Assembly: GCA_033439765.1 (NCBI GenBank)
Contig: JAULSN010000005.1
Coordinates: 2,929,001-2,993,000, forward strand
Reading direction: 5' to 3'
Length of the DNA: 64,000 nucleotides
From: Lasiosphaeria ovina
Lineage: Eukaryota > Ascomycota > Sordariomycetes > Sordariales > Lasiosphaeriaceae
The translations under genes and the position numbers were made by a program. Of this stretch, positions 1 to 11,847 are shown one piece after another; the first letter of the stretch is position 1; every line of letters begins with the position of its first letter. Below the pieces are notes generated by a model that had not been told where the DNA came from, ran no database searches, and saw only the letters and a program-made list of their open reading frames with translations.

Positions 1-3000
1 TGGTATGGATGGATGGCTGGATGGATGGATGAGTGGGACTACCCACTGTAGTATGTACTGTACATAGGTACACGTACATATGTTTCAGTTAGAGGGATTG
101 CGGGTTTGTGAGCTGCGGATTTCAGATGGCAATCCGATGGCGATGCCGAGGAATGGAGACACTGTAGAGCACTAGAGAATGTCGAAAGGGGGGGGAGATA
201 TATGGTTCGTGTTGGTTGGTTGTTGCTCACGTTTGTTGCCGCTGGCTGTGTCACTCCTGTTGGCCATGGAGTTGTACTACGGAATTCCTTATTTGCAAGT
301 CCTATGTAGGTACTAACCTACCTTGTGTGTTGTATATGCATAGACGGATCGTTAAGGTGAAATACCTTGGGTATGGGGGAACAATTCTCATTCACTTCCA
401 AACAAACACCCACGTATCTACGCAGTAGTCTCTCTCCCCTCTTACTCGCAGCGGTCATCCTGGGGGTTTCTTGAGCTGTGGGTTGGGCCCTGGGTTGCGT
501 CTGTCTGGCTTGAGTCGGTTCTTGAAACTTCTCGACCGCGTGGTTACTAATTATTAAACTGATTACCGAGAGCAGAAGAGGTGAGTGTGAGTGTGTGGGT
601 GGGTGGGTAGGTGCGGGGCCATTCCTTGAGAGAAAGATGCATCTCTGCCCTCCCGCCCGCACCGCCCCCGGGTGGATCGCGTTCGGAGGCTCAGGGTGAG
701 ATCCGGCTGCAGGGCCACGGCGTGGCGTGGCATGGCATGGCCAGGAAAGAGATGGAGACGGAGAGAGAATGTGAGAGAGAGACGGCAGGTTGGTCCCGGG
801 CCTGAGTCTTGCATATAAGGTGGTGGTGTGGGAAGGTAATCAAGATCAAGGTGTGGATTATGGACTGTGCCCAGGTAAGCTGAGGTGTCCATCCGTACAG
901 ACACGCGCAGCATACGAAATACGCGGCAAGAGTACGGAGTAGTCAGCCGTCGGCTGGCTGGCTGAAGGAGCTCGCCGCTTAGTATAGGGTTGGGTGGGAG
1001 CTATGTATGGTATGTGTGTAAGTGGGTTGGTGTGTTGGTTGGTTGTTAGTTTTGCGAGTTTCGGTTCCATGATTCCAATTGATGATGATGGGCGGCAGGC
1101 AAGGCAACCTCGAGGCGGTGGTGGTAGTGGTGGCGGCGGTGGCGGCAGGGGAAGCAAGTTGGATGGGCTTTGCCTTGCGACTGCTTGCCCTTTTGTGTGT
1201 TACGCCTGTCTCTGTCGGGGTGGAGACGAGGCTTAGGGGAGACGAGACGGACCGCCTCGGTCGCTCGCGTGCCAAGTGCCTGTTTCTGGAAGGAAGGGAA
1301 GAAGCTTCTTGGGTCTCCTGGAGGGGATGAATGGCTACTAAGTAGCGTGAGACACGCCAAGAGTCAGAGAATGGAGAAGGTGTATGTCTAGTGCCTTTCT
1401 CGGGGTATGGTACTGTATCGATGTATGTATATAAATACAGTATCGTGTAGCACCAGATCGGATCGGATCGGGACCGACTGCAGGATTGATAAGGTACGCA
1501 GAAAAGGTCCATTGGGTGTCTGTTGGTCGACAGTCGACAGGCAGTAATGGGGCGGGCAGGAATGAGGCGCAAAACCCGACTGGCAGTCGCGCTTCTCCAA
1601 CCCTTCTCGAAACCTTCCGGATTCGGACGAGGGTTATGCTCGGAGTTCCATCGACGTTGACATGCTTGCTAAAATATACCGCACCATACCGTGACATGGA
1701 ATACAATGACATAATACACAAATGGAACTCGAAGGCATTAAATGCCCGATGCACGCCCGGAGAAGCTGCAAAGCAACCACCCCAAACCACAACCACGCGA
1801 TGCCCCCCCCTCGAGAAAGCCAAGGCAAGGGGGCGGCGGGCGAGGGATTTTGCCTCTCTGTGCAGCCGAACATCTTTCTCCCTCCCCATACCATACCCAG
1901 GGGAAGAGGCGAAACGTGGAACATCCACGGATGCATGTCTGACGAGCTGTAATATGTAACCTGTGTATACTAGGCGGTAAATAAAACCCTCCTCGACACA
2001 GCGGCACACACCAACCGCCGAGACGAAATAAATGCCTCCACGTTGAAGAACGCCCGGCCAACAACCCCTTGTCTCGGACTCAGCCAATCGATAAACAAGC
2101 ACCCCTTTCCACCTGTGTAGTGTATATGATATTACATAAAAGCCCAGGTACAGTACATACCTACTTACCGGGAGATCTCGCCCGGTTTATACTGCGTCAT
2201 TTTTTCATTTTTTTTTTCATTGTGAGATCCTTCCGAGTAGCGGCTGCTTCTGTACGGAATATCTCCTACCCACCCATAGTGGCCTGGACTTTTGCAAATG
2301 TTGCGTAAAACGTTGCGTAAATGTTTCGCTCATCCCCCCCCCCCCCCTTTTGTCTTCCTTTTTTTGAGAAGTACGGGGCTGAAGTATATACCTAGTTACC
2401 TACCTAGTATTTGAGAGATATGATTCCATATACGAAGACTTCCACTTCGGTTTGATGCCTCAAGTCCAGATGCCTAGGTAGGCTTGTAGCCAAAGCTTTT
2501 GTATGTAATGCATGTACATACCAGCCTGTCGTGTCGCCTACCTTACCTTGCCTTTGCTAGGTTAGGTACTCACATACGGAGTAGTAGGAACTTGCCTAGG
2601 CAAGGTAGGCAAAGTAGATAGATGCTGAGGTCAGAGCAAATGTGAGAGTGCTTCGGTGTCGGGAAAGTAACTACCTTACCTAGGTACATGCTATGAGCCC
2701 GAACTACGGTAGACAGGTAGGTCGAGTAGGTAATATGGGTATATCAAACAGCGGCGGTGGCATCAGAGCTTTACCCAGGCAAGGCATCTGAAATGACACC
2801 AAGCCAACACACGGAGCGCAAACAGACAAACCAAAGCCAAGCTGCCAGAGAGATAACGCAAGAATAATAGAACAGTGGATATAAACAAGACTCCAACCAC
2901 CAGACGCCAAACGCTATGCATAAGTAGACCAATACCCGTGCCGCGCATTTTTGGGGGTGTTCGGTTCTCCGTCCCTCCCTCATGCCATCAAACCGCTTGA

Positions 3001-3291
3001 GCCACACCGTAAACTGGGTATAAGGAGAATAAGGCTCATCCGCCGCAGGACATCTTTGGGAGCTCGGAAATCAATATCCTGCTCCCCACAGCCACACCCC
3101 ATTGTCTCATCTCTGCTGTATTACGAGATCTGACCTCTGCCAAATCAGTTAGTCACTTACGATGCCTCTTTCGGCTTCTCCACGAGCTCTCTCCACTCTG
3201 TTCCAAAAGTCGACGGATCCACATTCAAAATCTGCCAGCGCTCTTCGGAGCAATGCCGCTGTCCAATATTTGCACGCCACTCGACCAATTC
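1..3291. other. Intergenic, no gene recognised
   Basis: No open frame here shows fungal codon bias or a recognisable domain. The sequence starts with a short degenerate TGGA-type repeat (about 1-35). It contains a C-run near 2334-2347 and a 2.39-2.72 kb patch dense in the short words CCTAGGTA, CCTACCTTACC and AGGTAGG, some of which are mutually inverted. Longer frames, such as the minus frame at 1338-2102, have no domain-like content. The right end lies just downstream of the ATG18 stop codon and should hold its 3' UTR. Confidence 0.6.
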
Positions 3292-4842
3292 CTAAGGGCC
3301 GTCTGCAGAGGCGTCCAACTTGTCATCTCCATCCAGCACCCTGGAGAGGGTTTGTCAGTTGTCAGGGGCCAACACACAGAAACGCACGGCTAGATCCAAG
3401 ACTCACGAAAATTGCTTCACCAGATATCCCTCGCCCCCTTTCTCCATGTCGATATTGAAGACGTAGAAGCCACCGTCGCTCGTCACCACCATGACCTGAG
3501 GGGAGCTGCTGCTCATGGCGACCACGCTTCGGAGAGGACCGGTACCTCCTCCCAAGCCGCCTCTAGGAGTTTGCGCAGCGGCGTTGCCTGACTTTGGGAT
3601 CTTGATGTTCGCAAAGTCTCGTTGGGGCTCCCACATCTCTGTGACAGACTGTGGCAGGTATGAGCCGACGACTCCTGCGACGCTGCGGCCCATTATCTGC
3701 GACGACCGCCGGAGCATGCTGCTGAAAGTTCCGCTCTGCCTTCTGTTCGATGCTGTAGAGCTACCCCCAGGGGTTCCTGATCCGCCGGCGCCCTGGTAAT
3801 CAGCCGCGTCGCTGCGGGGCGAGCCGGCATTGCTGCCCGGCGAGTTCTCTATACTGTCGACACTACGGGACCGCGACCAGCGGTTCGTGCGAGGGGATCC
3901 AGGGCCCTCGGCCTCTGCCGTGGCCGGAGTGCCAGGCGCCTGGCCATTAACCAGGCGGAAGATATGCACGGTATCCGAGGTAGACGATACGCACAGCAGA
4001 GTCGAGCTGAGGTTGAAAGACATGCTGTATATGGTCGAAGGGTAAGTGCCGCGGCGGAACTGGAAGAGCTTCTGGCCGCGGGGGACCGAAAAGACGCGGA
4101 TGATAGTGCCCGTCTCGGAAGCCGTGGCCAGAAGCGTGCCCTCGCTATTCAGCGCTATGCAACACAGGGGCGAGCGGTGTGCTTCGATGACGTTGACCGC
4201 CTTGAGAGTGACCGTGTCGAAGATGAGCACCTCGCCAGACGTTGGCGGCACGAACATGGAGAGAGGGGGGGCATGAGCGGGGCGCCGTTCGTTCTGGTCC
4301 TCGCGCGGCTTAGGCAGGGGATATGCAATGAAGCAATTCTCCGAGGACGGCGACAGGGCGCAGATCGCAGTCGGGTTCGGCGACGTTGCGATGGTGTAGA
4401 GCAGGCTCATGTTCGCAATGTCGTAGAGGTATATCTCTTCCTCGAGCACCACCGCAAGCCTCTTACGGTTCAGCCGCACAGCGAGGACAGCAGACGGGAA
4501 GGTGAGCTCGCAGATAACCGAGCCTCTCTGTAGAGGAGCCCATTAGAGAGAGCGCGGCGGCTGGGTTGGGGTTTTGGGGGTTTGGGAGCTTAGAGGGTTT
4601 GGATGAAAATGATGGGCTAGACATGCCTTGGTGTTCTGAATTATCAGATGCCTCGGAGAGAGGATCAGGGCCACCAGCGAGGTCGAAAAGAGCATCTCGA
4701 TGATGGAGACATTGCCATCGCTGCTGTTGAAGACCTTGGAGAATGGGTCGCTATGGTAGATGCGGAAGCCTTTGGAGGTGCCGACCGCAAGGCAGCTGTG
4801 GTCCTGATTGAACGTGACAAAGTTGAGCGCGCCGCCCGACAT
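3292..4842 (-). CDS. ATG18: Autophagy-related PROPPIN ATG18 (WD40 phosphoinositide-binding protein)
   Basis: Three exons (4627-4842, 3407-4527, 3292-3340) encode 461 residues. The start is the ATG of [13 protein letters not shown], matching the usual N-terminus of fungal Atg18. WD40-type blades follow, and the PROPPIN signature FRRG sits at about residues 229-232. This motif binds PI3P and PI(3,5)P2, recruiting Atg18 to the phagophore and vacuole. A Ser/Gly/Pro-rich low-complexity insertion (about residues 260-340) lies in a late blade, as in other filamentous fungi. Intron 2 (3341-3406) has ordinary GT-AG ends. Intron 1 (4528-4626) joins ...NTK to RGSVICEL only if the donor is GC (AAG then GCATGT), because the nearby GT gives an in-frame stop. 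The short last exon ends ...ASADGP. The next gene, on the same strand, ends 1.1 kb upstream. The family call is firm; paralogue choice (Atg18 rather than Hsv2/Atg21) rests on length and N-terminus. Confidence 0.93.
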
Positions 4843-5976
4843 GATGGGCGATGCTCGGCACAGCGTTGAGGCGGCGAGCCCTCCAGCAGATGGTTTTGCT
4901 CTGGCTGGAAACGCAGGGCGCAAAGCGGCCGTCGAATCCGGATTTGATATCAGTCGACAAAGTACAGCGGGGTCGTCGTTCAGTGGCAGTAGGCAAGGTA
5001 GGAAAGTGCGTCGTCGCCCGCGGGTATGTTGGGAAAGAAGCTGCGATGGAAGGCGCACAAGCTAGCACATCTGCGCCTACCTGGCTAGGGCGAAAGACGA
5101 GGTGCGGGCAATGCTCGCTCGAGATTGAATGGAAGATGACACTTTACGGGTCTGTCTGCCTGGAGCTCCAAGCTGCGAAGATCAGGTGTGTAGTTTGGGG
5201 TTTCGGTGAGGGGAGATGGAGCTCCCTGCTGCCTTGTCCACTGAGGTGCAGCGTGGTTGGAGCCGCCTGATAGGTGAAGGAAGCTTGGGCCACCAGATCG
5301 AGTCACCTAAAGACGGATCTAGGGAACGGCGGTGCAGTGGAGAAGGCGACAGTTACTTCCGGTATCCGTCCGTATTCGGTACGGGGGATGCCGCCAGCAG
5401 AAAGCCGAGAGTGAACGCCGACAACCTTCCAGTCTCCTTACACACTCACCCGAGTTGTAACATTTTCCATTTTCCCAAGGTTTTACTACGCCTCACATGG
5501 TATTTAAGGTAGATAAGTACCTTACAAGCACAACCAAATTCAATGACTCCCTTCCATACTCGGATTTCTCGAGATTGTTGTATGAGGGTCTACGTGTCAC
5601 GGTTGCCAAATTACACTGCACACCAGTGAAGAAGGTGGTATGAAGCCCGAAACAAATCTCAATTTCTCGCCAAATCAACATTGTGCCCCAGTCCCATGCA
5701 GCAGAAGAAAAGTGCCATTAAACGCCTCGAGAAGGGGGTATGCTTTTCTGCTTCACTTCCAGTGCTTATATGCTTACTTGCTTGCTTTGCTTTCTTGAAT
5801 TGCGTGCGTGTTTGCTTGCTTGCATCAATGTCCGACAAAACTCGATCACTGCTAATTAAACCACGGCCCCTAGATGCCAAAAGTACGACGACCGAAAGCA
5901 ATAGGGCTCGCTCTCTCCATCATGACTGGCTATTCCAACGCGCCCCATTTTCCTCCTCCAACTTATTCTCCTAGTC
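4843..5976. promoter_or_regulatory. Intergenic between AP-2 alpha 3' end and ATG18 start
   Basis: This 1.1-kb spacer should hold the ATG18 promoter and 5' UTR (its right side is upstream of the minus-strand start at 4842) and the 3' UTR of the AP-2 alpha gene. I see no gene in it. No TATA box or known factor site could be assigned with confidence. Confidence 0.4.
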
Positions 5977-8900
5977 TCACCTAACCATTATGTTCCTAAA
6001 CGAGTCCGTAATCTCGCTTGCCGTTGGGGCCGAGAACTTCTCCGGTGTTGTCGACATACCCACCGAAAGCCTCTCGACCATCAGCTTCAAGAGCACCGGC
6101 GGCAAGGTGTCGTCCGTTGCTCTGATAGTCAGCCGGATCATCTGCACACAATAGTCAGCAAACATTGCATACTCAGCAAAGGGGACAAGTATTTACCTGG
6201 CTGCCGTAGTTCGGCTCCAGCCTCAGCAGGCAACCGAATTTACCAGCTCCAGAGGTATGCACAACGCTGGCTCCAACAAAGTTCTTCTGGTTGGGGTCAA
6301 CCCCATGCAAAAGACCCCACCTGAAGCCCTCGAGAACACCCCTCACGAAGGCGTCATTGAGCTCCCTCCCGCTGTCTTTGGACCCCGATAGTCCAAAGAC
6401 CTGCTGTGCTTCCCGAGGAGCACCGCCGATCTGCTTCCACCGTTTGAAGAAGTCTTCGGCTGATAGCTCAGCCGGGTCCATAAACTTGTGGATGGAGATG
6501 GGGAGCTTGAGTGTCAGGGCCTGGAGTGCGCCCGCGAGGTAGCTGATCCGGATGGTCGGGCTCTTCTCGAACACCTTCTTGGCCTCGAACACGACCACTT
6601 GCTGGCCTTGGGCTCCCTGCGCGATGGTTGTATCAGGCAGTCCCTTAACATCCCATGACAGGTTCGGTTTCTCCGATTCGTCCAGGTCTAGAGTCGTGGT
6701 GAAAGAACTGACGAGGGCCGGGGTTTTGTTGGTGAAGTACATAATCAGGCAAGCCATCTCGCCCCGATACTCTGAGCGAACACCCACCTGCAGCTGCCCG
6801 TCCTCGAAGAGAACACCGTCGGCCTTGAGAAGCAGCCGAGTGAAGCCCTTCTCCCAACCGGGCGACAAGTGAGCAGCACTCGCCAGGTTGGGACGCGGCT
6901 TGAGCGCCTTCGCCTCTGCCGGCCCAAGGTTGTTCATGTCGAGACCAAGAAGGTCGGACATTGACGAGTGACCATTGGCCCCGTTCGGCTTGCCGTTGGC
7001 CTGTCCATCCCCGCCTCTCTGGCCATTGGTGCTGAAGGTCCTCCTAAGGCCGGGGTTTTTTACCATGGTGAGCTCCGTCTTGTCCGCGTTGGCGTCTTTC
7101 CCACCAACAACCCAGGTCCGCTTGTCGCTCGTGTTGGCGTGTTTCTGGTGCAACCTAGAAAGTAGCGCTGACTGGCGCTCGGGGAAGGGGGGCATCTCGT
7201 CGCAAATTGCCCGAAGCAGGTCATCCGTGGGAAGGCTAGCCAGGGTTAGATACTCGCATGCTCGCTGTTGGAGCTCCGAGTCGAGCGTGTGGCTGTAGAC
7301 ATTGAACACGCCGATAAGCTGAGGCTTGATCTCCGGGAAGAGATTGACAAATTTTATGAAGCACGACAGGATCATGGCCCGTGTGCTTGACGAGCAGGCC
7401 GCCAGCTTGCCCTGGAGCGCAAGGAACTGCTCAATCGGGCTGCAGCCTTGTTCTTCTGCGATGAGGTGGCCAAACTCTCCAATAATGTAGGCGCCGATCT
7501 TGACCAGCGTCTCGTGGCAGTGGTCCTGCTTCGCGTACTGGAGGATGTTCTGGGCAGCGTACACCTGCAGTTCTTCGTTGTTTGTGACAATCTGGATCAC
7601 TCGCTGCCACACCTCATCGCTTACATGGTCCCCTGCCATGGCTATAAGGCGCAGAGAGATGTCGACATACCACTGTACGTCTGTGGCGTACTTCTCCGTC
7701 AGGATGGCTATCTTGAGCACCATTTCTTCCCGAATAGCAAAGTCGGCATTTTGCAAGTAGTGTAACAACTCGCCAACAATAACCCGTGCATTAGTAGAGT
7801 CGCACATGCTATAAAGCAAGTCCAGTCCCTTTCGGCGGACGCTGATATCTCTGTCCTTGAGGGACCCCAGGATGACTTCTTGGTGCTGCTTGATAGGGTC
7901 GAGGGTGTCAGTGCGGGCTGCTAGATGGGTCATAGCCTCCAGTCCCAGATATCGAACATTGGTCTCCCTCGACTGGATGAAGCGGCCCAGTCGCGACGAG
8001 ATCTGCTTCATCAACGCCTGTTCCGTATCGAGATGGATAATGAGGTTAATAGCCTCAAATAGAACGGCGTTCTGAGCATTGTTTTGCTGCACATTCTTAT
8101 TTGTCTCGAGAGCCAGGTTAAGTATCTTTTGGAGTGACTCGCGGATCATCCCCCGGACATGACTATCATCTGGTACGCGTTAGATTTAATCACGTCAGCA
8201 TTACGAAGGGGTGTAAGTTGCATACCTGATGGGGGGAAGTACTGCAGCAGCCGCAGGAGCTTCACTTGGATCCAGGGACATGGAACCTTGTAGTACAGAT
8301 AGTCAGGGCCGCACTCGCCGTCGATTAGAATCCGCTTCATCCGGGCGGCAGCCTTGGCATATGCGCCCTTGTACTGCTCGAGGTTGTCCTGTGCCAGGGC
8401 CATGACAAGTGAGGTCACGGATATCGCCACGCCCAAGTCGACGTCGTCCATTAAAGATATTATCCGCTCCGCCCATTGGGGCTGAATAATGTCTGTATGT
8501 TTCCGGTACAAGCGGAGCAGTGTGAGTGCGGCCTTCTTTTTCACAAAGGCCTTGGATGTCCTACGACGCATCAGTCTAAACCTTGCCAGATACGCAGGAT
8601 TCGGCTCTCGTGAGACCTACGGTGAGATTAGGAGCCTGTGGACCTCGCCGCTCAGCGCCTCGCCCATTTCTCGGCTGCCAACGTTGGCAATCGCGTGTAG
8701 CGCAAGGCAGTTGAAGAGTTCATTGTGGTCCAAAAGGTCCTTGCGTATACTGTTGACCACGAGATGCAAAAGCTCGTGCTTCTCATGCAGGAAGAGAGTC
8801 ATGGCCAGGTAGCCGATCTGCTTCTCCGAGTACTTGTTTGCCGAAATCAGGTTGACGGCCTCGAGGTGGCCAAAGTCGACGTTCCATCCCAAAATGTAGA

Positions 8901-9350
8901 TGTACAAAAGCTGTAACGGATCTCGTCAGCCCGCACCTCCTTCAATGACCAGCAGGGCCGTGCTTGCCAGGGGACACACACCTTGCAAACGTATTTCTTC
9001 TTGTGATATCCGCTCAGGTTACCGTCTAGAACAGCCACTGTGTCAGCAGGGGTCACACGAGAAAAAGGAGGAAGTGCGAGCAACAGCACAGCGGAAGGGA
9101 TGCTCGAACCTTTGAATTTTTGGCTTTGAGACGATTCGGGTCAGCAAACATGGACGCAGACGCAACCCCAACGGGGCAATTCCTTGTCGGTGACATACCG
9201 GATATTGGCCAATTCCTTGTTGATGCGTTTCTCCTCGAGCTCGCGGGCGCGGGCGTTCCGCAGGTCCGCAATGAACTGCACCAGGCCGCGCATGTTCGCA
9301 TTGCTGCTGCTGGACCGGCCCAGAAAGCTGGTCGTAGAAGAAGACGCCAT
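5977..9350 (-). CDS. APL3: AP-2 clathrin adaptor complex subunit alpha (alpha-adaptin)
   Basis: Seven exons (9199-9350, 9110-9123, 8982-9025, 8621-8910, 8226-8560, 6197-8169, 5977-6141) give 990 residues with every phase consistent. The N-terminus contains RGLVQFIADLRNAR and, spliced across three exons, ANIRQKFKDGNLSGYHKKKY, the hallmark start of the alpha-adaptin trunk. The HEAT-like Adaptin_N trunk covers roughly residues 30-600, a Gly/Asn-rich hinge follows (about 630-700), and the two-part alpha appendage (ear) runs to the end. The protein is the large PI(4,5)P2- and cargo-binding subunit of AP-2 in endocytosis at the plasma membrane. Introns are 55-84 nt; introns 1 and 2 carry GCTGAC-type branch sites. 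The second exon is only 14 nt yet is needed to encode conserved residues. The next gene starts divergently about 1 kb away. Confidence 0.95.
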
Positions 9351-10364
9351 CTTGACTAGACTTGGGATGTCTCTTGTCGCAACTTCAAGGGGTGGTGGGG
9401 TGAGGGGGCGCGCCTTCTATCGCGTCGGCATTCGTTCGAAACCACAGCTCGATTTCCCAGGTGTCGTCGACAGTTCGACCTCGAATCCCAAATTCGCTAC
9501 AAACGAGCCAAGCTACTCCAGAGCCAGAAAAACGTTGCAGCAAGCCTTCAGTAGCAGCTAGACAGCATGGCAAAAGGGGATTGGCCCATCGGGTTCTGCG
9601 GGCAGCGGAAGGGCGGAGGCGCCGAGGTGCGGAACGGCGCGCGACAGGGCAGATTCGAGGGCCGAGCTCGTCGGTAGATGTACGGATAGGGGAGACGCTT
9701 TATTCGACCGACCACACGTCAGCAAGACAGGGCAGGACCGGTTGCGTGTGTGCCACGGGTCGCGAGTCGAGAAAGGGGCGTTGCGACGGGAACTAGAGAA
9801 GCGTGCGACGTGCAACTCTTGGGGTCGGCCGATTGAGATGCTAACCTACCGACGTTACTAGTCTCAGGGGAGGTGGGATGGGCGACGGTTGTTCCGGGAC
9901 GGTCAGTGGAGACTGGAGGTTATTATTATTAAACAGAAAGAGTGCCCGGACGCAAGCGCAAGGTTGCATTTGAGGATCCCTGGCTCTGGCTGGGGGGGGG
10001 CATTGGATAATAACTCGTAGATATTCCCCGCATGGGGACGCTTGGCGCAACCTCCAGCCCAGAATATCTAATAACGCGCCGCTTCGCAACCGTACTATTG
10101 GACATATTTATTTGCGCTAGCCGTTCATTCATAAATTCAACTTTTGCATGAAGCACAGAAGCACAGAGTACGGAGTACTTGTGGGCTGATTTGTTCAACG
10201 ATTCCATCCGTTCTGTGGCTTGGCCCGCGGGGTGGATTTTGTGAATGACGAATTGACTTCGCCAAAAGCCAGGACCGCTCGCGGGACAAACCTACAACTC
10301 GAGTCTCCCGTCTCCCCCGCGGAATGCCAGGTCACCAATTCCTCCCACCAGCAGCAACTGGAGG
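9351..10364. promoter_or_regulatory. Divergent intergenic region between AP-2 alpha and the NDUFAF5-like gene
   Basis: This 1,014-bp spacer must carry both promoters of the divergent pair. It contains one copy of the dispersed 9-mer TACGGAGTA (10169-10177), embedded in the near-palindrome AGTACGGAGTACT about 190 bp upstream of the plus-strand start. Other frames in the spacer look like chance. No TATA or CCAAT element could be assigned with confidence. Confidence 0.4.
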
Positions 10365-11453
10365 ATGCGGCTGAACGTTGCCCGAGTCGTCTGCAGGCCG
10401 CAGACGTGTCTGCAGCCGGCACTTGCACCACCACTGCTTAGAACCGCGAGCGTGGCGGCGCGGCGAAGCTACGCGTTCCAGGCGGCGGGCGGCCCCGTCT
10501 TCGACGTCTTCAACCGCAAGACGAAATGGCTGCAGAGGGAGCGCGCGGCTGCCCACGTCGAGCACAGCCGGCAGGCCGACTACCTGAAAGATGAGGTCGC
10601 GGCGCGCGTGTGCGAGCGGCTGCTGGACATCAAGCGCCACTTCCCGCGCGTGCTGGACTTTGGCGCCAACTCGTGCAACGTCGCCCGCGCCCTGGCGGCC
10701 GAGAACCCGGACCCCGACCCGGCCATGCCCGTGTCACCGCCGATCGCGACCAAGATCTCGGAGCTGGTGGCGGCCGACCCGTCCGAGACCACGCTGTACC
10801 GGGACGCCGACCTGCCATTCAACGAGAACGGCCAGATGCGCGTCACACGCCACGTGCTGGGCGACGCCGAGAGCCTCCCGTACGAGCTGGCGTCGTTCGA
10901 CATGGTGCTAAGCAGCATGAGCCTGCACTGGGTCAACGACCTGCCCGGGGTGCTGGCGCAGATCAACCGGGTGCTGCGGCCCGACTGCCCGTTCATCGGG
11001 GCCATGCTGGGCGGCGACACGCTGTTCGAGCTGCGCACGGCGCTGCAGCTGGCCGACATGGAGCGGCGGGGCGGCATGTCGCCACACGTGTCGCCGCTGG
11101 CCGACACGCGCGACGTCGGCGGCCTGCTGCAGCGCGCCGGCTTCAAGATGCTGACGGTCGACGTCGAGGACATCATCGTCGACTACCCGGACTCGTTCGC
11201 CCTGATGCAGGACCTGCAGGCCATGGGCGAGAGCAACGCCATCCTGGGCCGCGAGATGGGCGCCCTGAGCCGCGACGTGCTCCTCGCTGCCGACGCCATC
11301 TACCGCGAGCTCCACGGCAACGACGACGGCACCGTCCCTGCCACCTTCCGCGTCATCCACATGATCGGCTGGCAAGAGTCGGCCGACCAGGCGAAGCCGC
11401 TCCCGAGGGGCAGCGGGCAGATCAACCTCAAGGATTTTTTTGAGAATAAATGA
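10365..11453 (+). CDS. NDUFAF5: Mitochondrial SAM-dependent methyltransferase-fold protein, NDUFAF5-like complex I assembly factor
   Basis: Single exon, 362 residues, very GC3-rich. The first 35 or so residues are Arg-rich, lack acidic residues and end RRSYAFQ, a typical mitochondrial presequence. The class I methyltransferase motif I region is VLDFGANSCN at about residues 96-105. Further family signatures are LSSMSLHWVNDLPG, CPFIGAMLGGDTLFELR and the C-terminal GSGQINLKDFF. Human NDUFAF5 works early in respiratory complex I assembly, where it hydroxylates an arginine of NDUFS7, so the fold need not mean methyl transfer. The ATG at 10365 is chosen because it begins the presequence. Converges with ARPC5, leaving a 394-bp shared 3' region. 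Family assignment is strong; the reaction is inferred from the human homologue. Confidence 0.9.
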   Translation: MRLNVARVVCRPQTCLQPALAPPLLRTASVAARRSYAFQAAGGPVFDVFNRKTKWLQRERAAAHVEHSRQADYLKDEVAARVCERLLDIKRHFPRVLDFGANSCNVARALAAENPDPDPAMPVSPPIATKISELVAADPSETTLYRDADLPFNENGQMRVTRHVLGDAESLPYELASFDMVLSSMSLHWVNDLPGVLAQINRVLRPDCPFIGAMLGGDTLFELRTALQLADMERRGGMSPHVSPLADTRDVGGLLQRAGFKMLTVDVEDIIVDYPDSFALMQDLQAMGESNAILGREMGALSRDVLLAADAIYRELHGNDDGTVPATFRVIHMIGWQESADQAKPLPRGSGQINLKDFFENK

Positions 11454-11847
11454 GGGCCCGTCTGGGTGCCTGGCTTGCATGTATCACACATGTACGATAC
11501 GTATTTGTAGAATCTAAGTTCCCGGGGCGCGCCCTTCGGATATAGAAATTGTGTAAATATTTTGTCCAATTTCAGCGCTCATGGCTGTCCCAGCCGGCCT
11601 CTGCGTAACTCTTGAGACGCCATGCGCAGGTGGATATAGCCTAGCTATCTGCCCTCACTTTCATGCGAGTTACACCGTATCCATTGGATATCGAGTAACC
11701 GCAGTCGAGAGCGCAGCGGCAACGTAACAAGGTCCCAGCTAGCTCGCTCCCTCAAGTATTTGCAGCCAAAGTCGTCTTTTGTCTCGTCGGATTTCCTTTT
11801 CTCTTGCCATACAGGAACCAAAAATAACTCCCCTCCCCGCCACAAAT
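11454..11847. other. Convergent 3' intergenic region
   Basis: Shared downstream region of the convergent NDUFAF5-like and ARPC5 genes; both 3' UTRs should lie here. No gene, repeat or clear terminator element was recognised. Confidence 0.5.

Noticed and set aside
1338..2102. 254-codon minus-strand open frame
   Set aside because: No domain, no GC3 bias, and competing frames on both strands of similar length.
10610..11443. 277-codon frame inside the NDUFAF5-like gene
   Set aside because: Arg/Ala/Gly-rich shadow frame caused by the very high GC3 of the real gene in another frame.
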